From contig CM072807.1 in NCBI GenBank assembly GCA_037013495.1, positions 10,791,001 through 10,855,000 of the forward strand: a stretch of DNA of 64,000 bases, read 5' to 3'. Position numbers and translations under genes: made by a program. The DNA is from Hippophae tibetana (lineage: Eukaryota; Streptophyta; Magnoliopsida; Rosales; Elaeagnaceae). Below the pieces are notes generated by a model. It was not told the DNA's origin. It ran no database searches and saw only the letters and a list, made by a program, of their open reading frames with translations. Positions within the stretch are counted from its first letter, which is position 1, and each line of letters begins with the position of its first letter. Below are positions 24,255-34,842 of the stretch, one piece after another.

Positions 24255-24689
24255 TCAAAGAGCATCACCATAGTCTTCGAAAACAATGTTAACATCACCA
24301 TTGATATTTGAGCTTCTTATCGAATCAGCTCCACCCTTCGAATAATTTCTTTTGAGGTTCCCAGATTGTCCACACCCCCAACCCACTATCTTATTTTTCA
24401 TGAAATTCTTTTTCTTCAAGATGTCAACTACCAATGTTGAGTTTTCAAGCGAAACATTATTTCCACCACTCAGCCTTTTTTCTTCAGAAAACAACTTTCT
24501 GGTAACTTTTGGGAAAAATATTTTTTCCTTTCCATGAATCAAGATAGGTTTTATGTGTTCATAAGAAGATGGAAGGGACCATATGAGCGTTAAAGCTATA
24601 TCTTCATCATCAAGTTTAACTTATAATTGCCACAAGCCAAAATTGATTCTCCCATCAAATTTCTCAATGTCAATCGTGACTCTTGACAT
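24255..24689 (-). pseudogene. Shortened copia gag of the small element
   Basis: The likely start is ATG 24689 (MSRVTIDIEKFDGRINFGLW), followed by a stop and an abrupt join to the gag C-terminal half (DDEDIALTLIWSLPSSYEH), so the capsid core is missing. The 95-residue ORF 24255-24542 continues it and ends in a damaged CCHC knuckle (CGQSGNLKRNYSKG, where His and the last Cys are absent). It cannot be a functional capsid. Confidence 0.65.
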
Positions 24690-24726
24690 TTCTGCTTCTT
24701 TCTTTGAAATTGGCTCTGATATCAGT

Positions 24727-25277
24727 TGTTAGGAAATTTAGATCAAATAATATAATCACATATTCCCCCTCCCAAAATCCACTTTAGCAGAATATAAAAA
24801 AACAGAGAAATAGAAAATATACAACACAAAAATTATAGTAGAAATTCCAAATTAGAGAAAAACCACTTTTATTTTCAAAAGACAACTAGAGAAAAATTCA
24901 CCATGTGAAAAATTGTTACAACCACACTCTCAATAATTTTCTCATCCACGCAAAAGACAAAAAACAATTACAAGTTCAAGAGAATTTTTTCACAAAATTC
25001 TCTCACTCAAAAACTTCTCATATAAGTTTTTCTTTATTTTTAGGGTTATTAACAATGAATAAATGAAGCCATATTTATAGCCTTCAAGTTCCTATTTCAT
25101 ATGCCAAACATTTATTCATTCACCAAAATTAGGCTACCTAATTTCCCATTTTTTATCAAACAAGGTTAGACACCTTCATCTTTGATAATATGGGAAGCCA
25201 CCTTCCATGAATTTTCTTTTAAATTAGACACTTCCTATTTTGACTAACAAACCCAATATTATTTTTAATCAATCACA
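24727..25277 (-). repeat. 5' LTR of the small copia element (longer copy)
   Basis: 551 bp with TGTTAGGAAATTT and AATCACA ends. The primer-binding site abuts its left end. 'gccatatttatagcc' near 25068 reads as a TATA box on the minus strand (GGCTATAAATATGGC). Confidence 0.8.
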
Positions 25278-25879
25278 AAAAACTTGTCATTCAAGGGTTG
25301 ATAATCAATTTTTATTTATCTAATATAGTTTATTAAATCATCTATTTAAGGTTATTCATTATTAAATATATTCTATAATACACACGGTGACTTGTGCTTT
25401 TGTGATAACCTTTTTGTAGTTGATTTGTGAACATATTTGATTGCAGAGAAGCTTATTAAAATGTTGGCCTAGACAACGCTCATGCTAATATTAAAAATGG
25501 TAAAAAAAGAGTTGGTGCTTATAAGTAAGGTATATTAGGGTTGTATCTTAGAGAGGTTAGCATAAGACTGAGTTTGTACTTCAACATTTGTTTTTTATAG
25601 TAGAAAGTTAGGTGGTCCGGTGAACCGGTAGTTTTCCTCTTAGGTTATAGTTGTGGCGTAGGTTAGTTCCATATAAAAATATTGTGTTATTATTTCATTT
25701 CTACATTTTACTTTTACGCATGATTGCTTGCCTAGCCACTTTGTTTAGGTTATTAAATTATAAAATAATAAAAATTAAAAATAACCTATTCTCCCCTCTA
25801 AGTTAATTAGATTTGTATTTTATAAACTTTCATTTGGTATATGAGCAAACACTAAAGACACTTAGCGACTTTGATTCGT

Positions 25880-28800
25880 AAGGACACATACTGCTACTTA
25901 TAGACAAAATGAAAGAGGGTGGGTCATCTGTTAGACCTCCACTCTTTGATGGGTATAATTACCTTTATTGGAAGGCTCGCATGTAAGCCTTTCTCAAACA
26001 AAATGAAAAAGCCTAAGATGTTATTCTTGATTTTTGGGAACCACCTTCAGCAACGAAAGATGGTGTAACAACTACAAAATTAACATATTAATACCCTAAA
26101 TCTAAGTCTTGCAAAAACCAATAAAGAAAATAAGAAGCTTAGGTAAGAACTTAATATTTCCAAAGAAATATTGAGGAATTTAACCATAGGTGCTAAAAAA
26201 TTGACCAAAGTTCTAGACTATGAAAAATCATATAGAGATAAAAGTAGTCTTGGATACATAGATGAACAATCAATACATTCATCATCCAAAACTCAATTTG
26301 TTAAACCACCATTACTTTGGTAAGGAAGGTAATTTTTGCACTTTATCACTTTGAGAAAATTTAGTTTTTTTCCCATTTGTCATCATTATAGTTGGAAAGG
26401 AAACATTATACCTAAGTGTAGATTTCTTTATACCTATGATTCTATCATGAATATAAATTTTTCTAGGATACCTTAAAAAAAATTCAAACATAATGTTTTT
26501 ACTGTAAAAACTACACAAAAATAGGAACCTAAGACACCAATAGCTTGAAATTCAAAAAATTAAAAGAGGATGGGTTAAAAATTCTAAGCTGCATTGCTTT
26601 ATGGCCTATATAGTGTTTAAAGCTAAAACAAGTATTGCCTGATATTTTGATAATGGATGCTCTAGACACATGACTCAGAACGATTCTTTGTCTAAAACCT
26701 TTGAAGAATATAATGAAAAGATAGTTACCTTTGGTGATGGTAAATCATATAAAATTGTTGGAAAAGTTTATGTTCAAATTGAGGATATCTCTAAACTGCA
26801 TGAAGTTTTATATGTGGAAGGACTCAAGGCAAACTTTATTAGTATAAGTCAAATATATGACAATGATTTCAATGTGCAATTTACAAACAATCATTGCATT
26901 ATAACATATCAAAATGGTGAAAGTATGATTAAGGGAATTATATTACATGACAATTGTTATTACATTCACACATCACCCACAATAACATGTAACCAAGCTA
27001 GGAATGATTCAACTACCTTATGACATGAAAATATAGGTCATATGAATTTTAAAGATTTGGTTTGGTTAGATTAAGTAAACCTGAGACTCTGTGTGGTCTA
27101 CCTATGCTCTCAAATATTTAAACACCCTTATGTATACCATGTCAATTGGGTAATATAACCGCTTATAAGAAGATTCAAAGTATTAATACAAACAGAGTAA
27201 TAGAACTGATACATATTGACCTCATGGGTCCTATGAGAATCGAAAGTATTAGAGGTAAGAAATATATCGTAGTTGTAGTAGATGAATTTTCTCGCTACAC
27301 TTGGGTAGATTTTAATGAAGATAAGTTAGATGCTTTTGAATTATTCATCTCATATTGTACAAGAGTACATGTCAAAAAAAGTGAAAAATAGTTACCATCA
27401 AGAAATTGAGAACAGACCATGGAAAAGAGTTTGAAAATACCAAGTATGTTGACTTCTGCAAGAATATGATATCTTTCATTATATCTATGATCTTATCACA
27501 CCTCTACAAAATTGAATAGTTGAAAGGAAAAAACAAGATACTTCATATGATAGCAAGAGTAATGTTGCATGCCAATGAAGTCTCTAAAAGGTTTGGGGTT
27601 GAAGCTATAAACACCGAACGCCATAATATAAATCATGCATATCTTCGCCTAGGTAGAAACTAAATTCCCTATGAAAGAGAGGTAAAAAAACCAATATGAA
27701 ATTCATGCATGTTTTTGGAAGTAATTTCTATGCATTTAGGTATCGAGAACAGTTGGGTAAGTTTGATTCAAGAAGTGATGAAGATATATGTCTTGGTTAT
27801 TCTCTAAACATTAGAGCCTACATAGTCTTCAACTATAGAACTAATGTTGTTATGGAATCCATAAATGTCATTATAGATGATGTAGGTAAGCAAATTACAA
27901 ATGAAGAAGTTGATAATGAAGTAAATTTCACAGTACCTCAATTAATTATAACTAGTAGCACAACTGGAACAAAAGAAGAGGAGCTTAAGGAAAAAGAAGA
28001 AAATAAGAAAGAATCATCAATATCATCAATGATAAATCCAACCCACACTTCAAAAAATCATCATCTTAAGAATATAATTGGAGATCCTAATGCAAGTATG
28101 GTAGCAAGAAGACAAATAAGTGAGGTAGCCTATTTATGTTATATTTCTTAAGTTGAATAAAAAAATGTGAATGAAGACTTTTATGGATGAATATTGGATA
28201 AATTCCATGCTGATGAGTTAAATCAATTTGAAAAAAATCATGTGTGGATATTAGTACCTAAGCCTAAAAAATGTTATTATAACTAAATAGGTGTTCAAAA
28301 ATAAATCTGATGAGCATGACATTTTTCTTAGAAATAAGACTAGGTTGGTAGCTCAAGGCTACACACAAGTAGGAGTTGACTTTGATAAAACATTTGCACC
28401 TATAGCTAGATTATAGTCAATTAGATTTTTACTTGTCATTGCTTGTCACATGAAATTCAAACTACATAAAATGAATGTTTAGTATGCCTTTTTAAATGGA
28501 TTTCTAAATGAGGAGGTATATTTGAACAACCAAAAATATTTGTTGATCCAAAAAATTTAAATCATGTTTACAAATTCAAAAAAAATCTTTATGGTTTGAA
28601 ATAAGCTCCTCAAGCATGGTATGGGAGACTTACCAACTATCTATTGAACAAGGGATTTATTCGAGGAGGAATTGATAAAACTTTATTCATCAAAAGAAGT
28701 AGTGGTGAGATCTTTATGGCTTAAATTTAAGTGAATGACATTTTTTGGATCCACATCTAGTATACTAGTGAATGAATTTATGCATGTTATGACAAATCAA

Positions 28801-29640
28801 TTTGAAATGTCCATAGTAGGTGAAATAATTTTCTTTCTTTGTTTGCAAAATCAAACAATCTCGTGATAATATATTTATTTCTCAAACCAACTATGCCTAC
28901 AACTTTGTTAAAAGGTTTGGTCTTGAAACTATCAGGCCATTAAGAACTCCTTTAGGTATCAACACAAAAATTACAAAGGAAACTCAAGGTAAAAGTGTTG
29001 ATCAAACCATTTATAGGAGTATGATAGGCAGTTTACTTTACCTCACTATAAGTAGGCTTGACATATGTTTTAGCTTTGGTGTGTGTGCCTATTATCAAGA
29101 TGACCCTAAGAAATCACACTTATAAAATGTAAAGAGAATCATCAAGTATATTTCAAGAACAAGTAATTATGGTCTATATTTTACTACTAACATTACTTGT
29201 GAAGTAAATGGTTATACAGCTGTCGACTGGACATGTAAGTAGAATGATAGGAAGAGCACATCAGGTGGTTGTTTCTACATTGGGAACAACTTAGTATTCT
29301 AGCACAATAAAAAGCAAAACTCAATCTCAATCTCTACATATGAGGTAGAATACATTGTTGTAGGAAGCTCTTGCACACAAATGCTTTGGATTAAAAATAT
29401 CTCAAGGACTATAGTCAACCATAAGGTATGATGCCCTTATATTGTGATAACTCTAGTGCTATATGCATTTCTAAGAACCCAGTTCAACATTCTAGAACTT
29501 AAGCATATTAACATTAGGCATCACTTTATTTGAGAGTTAATATAAGAGAAAGTAATGACACTTGAGTTTGTACCTATTGAGAGACAATTAGTTGAGATAT
29601 TCACGAAAGTTATGGACAATTAGCCTTAGGAATCGCTCCC
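25880..29640 (+). pseudogene. Sirevirus-like gag-pol remnant of element B
   Basis: The gag start ('YLYWKAR' near 25965) is cut off near 26085 and joins a segment equivalent to about 17990 in element A, so the capsid core is missing. ORF 26670-27023 covers the protease to pre-integrase region (FGDGKSYKIVGKV, VLYVEGLKANFISISQI). ORF 27146-27391 is integrase (HIDLMGP, VVVDEFSRYTWVDF). ORF 27696-28151 is the integrase C-terminal side and linker. From 28200 RT is visible through stops (KTRLVAQGYTQVGVDFDKTFAPIARL). RNase H follows with 'YCDNSSAICISKNP' near 29435 and ends about 29623. Numerous stops and frameshifts make it non-functional. Confidence 0.8.
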
Positions 29641-31157
29641 TCAAATTGAATTCCAAATTTTATTTCAAAATATATATAGAGTGTGAGAGAGAAGTATAAT
29701 CATTATCTCACCAACAGGGTATTGGACTTATTTAACACTTACATATATATAACCTTATTTTTAGTAATTTAACTAATTTTTATATTTATTGTATAAATTA
29801 TTCTATAATTTTGATCTGTGCACACATTTATTCTTGTACATGTGATGATCAATGTTAACATGAACTTATTCACACACTCACAAACACACATATATGTTTT
29901 TCTTGAAGTTTATTAATTCTCTTTAAAGACTTTAGGACTTTAACTAACCTTGCTTTCTAAAATTTTACCAAAGGGAAACACATAGTATTAAATGGGTTAC
30001 CTACTATGATGTGTAAAGCTACCATAATAAGCGGAGAGGGTTACCTCACATCTAGTGTGAAAGTCATCATATTAGGTTTATGGCTTATGTAAAAAAACCT
30101 ATTGTGAAGAAAGTGACTGCTTATAAAACTTGTCTTTGGCATGCATAAAAAGAAAGAGTCAATAGAGGTTAAAAATAAAAAAAAGCATATGCCTTATTTA
30201 TAAAATAAAGATAAAAAATTTAAGTCCTCGTTTGGTATATATATTTTATTTTATGAGATTGAATGCTCAATTATAATTTTACATCATAGGTGATATTTTT
30301 TTTAGTCTTTCTTGATTTATCATAAATGATTTAATTAGCATATATGTAGAGTTTAAACATATATACTACTTTTAGGTCAATGTCAATATGTCATTATATG
30401 TGCAAAGTATACTTGTATGCTTCTTCTACTCTACTTGCTTATTTATACAATAGATAATCAAAATTTGAGATAAAAAATGATGTGTTCTCAATTAGTTGGG
30501 TGCTTGTTTGTGATTAAATGAGTTTAATACCTTATGTGACTATTTATGAAAAAAATAAAAAAAATTCAGATTTTTATTCATTTACATCTTCATCTTATTT
30601 ATTAAATTTTTAATTGGTTTTTAAGTTAGGTAGTCATAGAACTCAAAGGGAGTGTAAACCACATTGTATTTTTGCATTAATATGCTTTTACATTGCTCTT
30701 TTATCTTTTGGGAGAATTTAACTTTATTGCTTTGTCCAATGCTTTATCCTTCTTGTATGTGAAAAAGGGAAAAAATGTGTTTTACTTTTATATTTTATTT
30801 TGTTATGTATATAGGGGGAGAACATATTTAGGGTAAGAATGTTTTGCATCATTTTATCTTATGTTAAGCTTGATTGGTTTGAATGCATAGACTACATGAT
30901 TATTCTTTACACTTTACTTATTTCTATGTAAACTGAACTAATGCATAATGACACTTTCAAGCTAAGTTGTCATACGCTTTGTCTATGTCATTTTAGTTAC
31001 TTACAAGCTTATCAATTTGTAACGAAGATGGATTCACCGGATCATAAGATAGTTCCACTATGGAGTCTAAGACATCATTGTATTTTTATCTTATTCCTAT
31101 AAGTGTCATATAGTGAGAAAGAGGTTTTATCACGTGAAAATGCCAAAGGGGGGAGTT
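29641..31157 (+). other. Sirevirus-type non-coding 3' region of element B
   Basis: About 1.5 kb between the end of RNase H and the 3' LTR with no credible ORF. It contains purine tracts at 30643-30654 and 30822-30831 and the functional-looking tract at 31145-31155, plus 'ttcaccggatc' near 31033. Known Sireviruses have this arrangement of repeated polypurine tracts. The equivalent region of element A is 18960-20534. Confidence 0.65.
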
Positions 31158-33321
31158 TGTAAGGATTATAAGTGTTAGCTATTTCGTGGACAAAATATTT
31201 TCATGTAAACTTGTTTTTAAACTCGCTATCAAGTCTATCAAGTAAAGTCAAAAAAACATCATAATTTCAGATAGTCGTACTTCATGTATATATGTTATAA
31301 CTATGAACTATAAGATTGTACTCATGTATTTAATTGCACATGTTTATAAATCAAGAATTATTTTTGCTACTAAAATATTTATTTAAACTTGAATCAATTT
31401 ATGAAATTGTCACTTGGCTTATTCTTTTATGTGTTTAATTTTTTTTAATATATATCCTAAATTTTAGGCTAAAATATAGGATAAGATATATACTAAAATA
31501 TTATATCACTATTACAAAAATGGGTATTTAAGTCGATATGTAAAGTCGGTTTTTTTTCAAAAACCGACTTATAATGAATTTAAAGTCGGTTCGGTATAGA
31601 ATCGACGCTATCCACATAGGATGTAGCGTCGGTTGACGTGTTGAACCGACGCTATCCACGTAACATAGCATCGGTTGACACGTGGAACCGATGTTACACA
31701 CGTGGATAGATTCTTTTCTCTTCTTTCTTCCGAGACAAAAACTATTTTCAGCATTTATCCTTCATTCTTTCTCATTTTTTAGCCACCTACGACTACCATT
31801 TCCTTCACCGGTTAGTGAGTTTTCTTCCTCTCTAACTAATCTTTTAGATCCCCTATTTTTTGAGAAAAATACTCAAAACATTTATACCCATTTCTCACTT
31901 ACAAAACATCATTTTTCTTCATTTCCTTCATTTTGTCACTTCATTTACTTTTGTAAGTATTTCTATTAATTTTATGCACTTATTATTCATATTTTTTTCT
32001 GCTATTATGTGTTATTATTTATGTGTATAAATTTTTGTATTATAACATTAGGAGAATAATATGATGATCTTGAATAAAATAGAACAAAACCATGGTAATT
32101 TTTATACTATTAATTAATATTTTATTTTTCAAATATTTGTATTATTTGAACTATTTGCTAAATTGATTTTGGTTTTTTTTTCTGCTTGAATACAGATTTT
32201 TATTTGAGTATAATAAAAAATGAATAAATATATATAAAAAATTAAAGACGGTTCACCGTGTGAACCAACTTTAAACTTTAAGTCATTTCATTTAAAGTCG
32301 GTTCAGCGAACCGACTTTAAATTGGTTTAAAGTCGGTTTTTAATCGACTTTAATGCCATTTTTTGTAATAGTGGATAAGATATAGGTTATATCTTAGCCT
32401 AAAATCTACTTTAAAAAACTCTTCTTTAAATAAGAATATTCTTGATTAATGAGTCTATTTTAAAATAACTCTTCTTTAAATAGGAGTTTTCTTGATTAAT
32501 GAATATTACTAATCTTATTTGTAATAGAAAAATATTTTTAAATTACATAGGATTAAGGGTTTTAATTTTTTCTATAAATAAAACTCATTTCTCATAGTAT
32601 CTCTTGTTTGTTTTGCAAATATAACATCATAATTCTTTAGGCTTTTTTATTTGGTTAATTTATCAAACATTGGTAGTTGTATTTTATTGATTAATAAGCC
32701 TAATTAGTTTATGATATTTTGATTATATATTCTTATAGCTTCTTCTTTATTTTTGTTCTTGAATTGTTAGATTAAATAATTACGTGTTATATCATAATTA
32801 TTTTGTTTGATTATTAATCTTTAAAGAAACTATCATTAATGAACTTGTGCTTAAATTGATTGTTCTAGGGTTGATAGTTAATTTTTATTTATTTGATATA
32901 GTTATTAAATTATCTATTTAGGGTTATTCATTATTAAATTTGTTCTAGAATGCACATAAACACTTGTGCTTTTGTATTAACTCTTTTGTAGTTGATTTAT
33001 GAACGTATATAATTAGTGAGAAACTTATTAGAATGTTGGTTTGGATACCGCTCACTCTAATATTAGAAATTGTGAAAACAAAACATAGGCTCATAAGTAA
33101 GATACATTGAGACAGTATCCTAGGGAGGGTAGCATAAGACCGAGTTTGGATACCGCTCCACCTAAAAATATTGTTTATTCTTTCATTTCTACGCTTTATT
33201 CTTACATGCAATTGCTTGTCAGTCCACTTTGTTTAGGTTATTAAATTATAAATTGATAAAAATTAAAACTAACATATTCACCCAATATAAGTTAATTAGG
33301 TCCGTATTTTATAAAATTTCA
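31158..33321 (+). repeat. 3' LTR of element B, split by a CACTA insertion
   Basis: It starts TGTAAGGATTATAAG after the polypurine tract and ends AAATTTCA. Removing the 867-bp CACTA element leaves about 1.3 kb that aligns with element A's 3' LTR. About 70 bp are missing near 33150, where 'cgagtttggataccg' jumps to 'ctccacctaaaaata'. Confidence 0.8.
31507..32373. mobile_element. Non-autonomous CACTA transposon
   Basis: An 867-bp element with perfect outer inverted ends: CACTATTACAAAAA at the left and its complement TTTTTGTAATAGTG at the right. Subterminal repeats built on 'aagtcggtt', in both orientations, occupy both ends (31540-31600 and 32245-32345). CACTA elements make 3-bp duplications. 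Here TAT (31504-31506) faces GAT (32374-32376), one mismatch, and the uninterrupted sequence in element A's LTR confirms the insertion point. The 95-codon frame 31682-31969 has no transposase motif. A TNP2 transposase would have to be supplied from elsewhere. Confidence 0.9.
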
Positions 33322-34600
33322 ATAATGTATAACAAACATCAACTTAATATTGAGGTCATGATTCTTACAAATCTCACCAGTTAACAAATGCATCCTAGAA
33401 GCAACCATAATAAAATAATAATATAAAAATAAAAGTATTGATATTGTCATAAAATTTTCTATTGTTATAATAATAATAATGCATAAAATATTTATTTATT
33501 TTAAATATTAATTACATCTTAGTGTCATTATTATTAAAAAAAATTATCATTAGCAAAATATTTTTGTAATAATAATAATAATGTACATTGTACCGATATC
33601 ATTAGCCAAAATTAATTTTCATAAAACATGATATTGATATAATAGCTTTTATTATTTACATAATAATTTATGTTATTATCACAATAAAAATACATAAAAA
33701 GTTCATTTATTATTAAATATTAATTAAACATTAGTGTCAATATTATTGAATAAAATTATCATTAAAAATATATTCATGTGATAATAATAATTTATGTTAT
33801 ATCAATATCACTACCATCATTTAACTTCTTTGTATCAATTATGTGGCAAACAAACATGTTCTATCTTTTTTACCAATTTTTTATACCATAAGTTGTGGTA
33901 CAATAAAACTAATATAATAGATAATTATTGACTAAAAAATAATATTTATTTTTTAATTTATAATTAATTATTATATCAATTATAAAACAATAAAATTTAC
34001 TTTTTAATCTATAATTAATTATCATATCAGATAATATCAAAATTAAGATAAATATTTCTATCCTTTTTTACCTTTCATGTACATTTTTTTTCTTTCTCTA
34101 TGTTTTTTGCTTCAATTTTTTGTTCAAATCTTTGTGTAAGAAAGTACTACTTAACCTAATAGTTTGCAAGATATAGTAAAAAAATATTATTTCATATTAA
34201 ATCATGCATGTTAAGAATGATACTCTAGATATACTTAATACATTAATATTATTTATGTTATATGTTATTAAAATACCTTATTTTAGTACTTTAATTTAAT
34301 TATTGATATCCTTTTTAACCATTAATATTTTTACTATTTTTTTTAATTCTCATAAATATCTTTACCTAATTTGTCACGAATAGAAAATGTGATCAACTTT
34401 TATAAAAATAAAAAATAAAAACTACTCAAAATTATTACAAAGTGTACCATTAATTAAATCTGATAAAAAATAAACAAAACCTCAAATATAGCAAATGCAT
34501 TAACTAAGTTACCGCTAATTACAGAACCCAATGAAGGAATATAAATGCTACATGGGTACAAAAAGAACTTAATAAGTTAAAATTTAGCAAAGGGAACCAT
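33322..34600. other. AT-rich DNA with a diverged ~200-bp direct duplication
   Basis: Two diverged copies of an AT-rich segment (about 33455-33600 and 33655-33825) share 'aaatattaatta', a 'ttagtgtca' core and 'aaattatcatta'. A similar segment in opposite orientation lies at about 38640-38770, beyond the receptor kinase gene. No ORF is present. The 3' untranslated region of the kinase gene probably occupies the right end. Confidence 0.45.
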
Positions 34601-34706
34601 ATTTTCCACTTTGTTATACAAAGTGATGACTATTTTATTACCCTCCTTCCTCGCTAATAGTAGAAAGAAAGAACCCAAAGCAACCTCTATGCCCAATTCC
34701 ACTACA

Positions 34707-34717
34707 TATTTATTTAT
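34707..34717 (-). terminator. Possible poly(A) signal of the RLK7-like gene
   Basis: On the minus strand AATAAATAAATAT lies about 125-135 bp after the stop codon, the usual range for a plant poly(A) signal. AT-rich sequence limits confidence. Confidence 0.3.
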
Positions 34718-34842
34718 CTAAATTAGGCTCCAGATAATACATAACATGACACAATCTGAACTACTAATACTTTACAGGAGACTACTAATTTCCTGGAAGA
34801 TCAACAAAATTCTTAAACTGCATAATTAATTTGTGAAGCTAA

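Larger units (their letters stand above)
23444..25277 (-). mobile_element. Small gag-only copia element nested in B's 5' LTR
   Basis: Bounded by LTRs 23444-23885 and 24727-25277, both TGTTAG...AATCACA. On the minus strand the right one is the 5' LTR. Next to it is a tRNA-Met primer-binding site with one mismatch (complement of TGATATCAGAGC, 24713-24724). A purine tract on the minus strand adjoins the left LTR. The interior is only 841 bp and encodes a shortened gag with no pol. Element B's LTR sequence stops at 23443 and resumes just after 25277. The flanks (AATTG on the left, a degraded AACTTG on the right) are compatible with a target duplication. Confidence 0.8.
23322..33321 (+). mobile_element. 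Sirevirus-like copia element B with two nested insertions
   Basis: Same family as element A. The 5' LTR is truncated on its left (begins about 23322) and is split by a small copia element (23444-25277). It resumes to 25832, where a tRNA-Met primer-binding site follows (TGGTATATGAGC, 25835-25846). The interior runs to a strong polypurine tract (AAAGGGGGGAG, 31145-31155). The 3' LTR spans 31158-33321 and is split by a CACTA element (31507-32373). The gag core is deleted near 26085, but integrase, RT and RNase H are all recognisable, complementing element A's deletion. Repeated purine tracts at 30643-30654 and 30822-30831 again fit Sireviruses. Confidence 0.8.

Noticed and set aside
31682-31969. 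95-codon ORF as a gene
   Set aside because: It lies wholly inside the non-autonomous CACTA element, is Phe/Ser-rich and shows no transposase motif.
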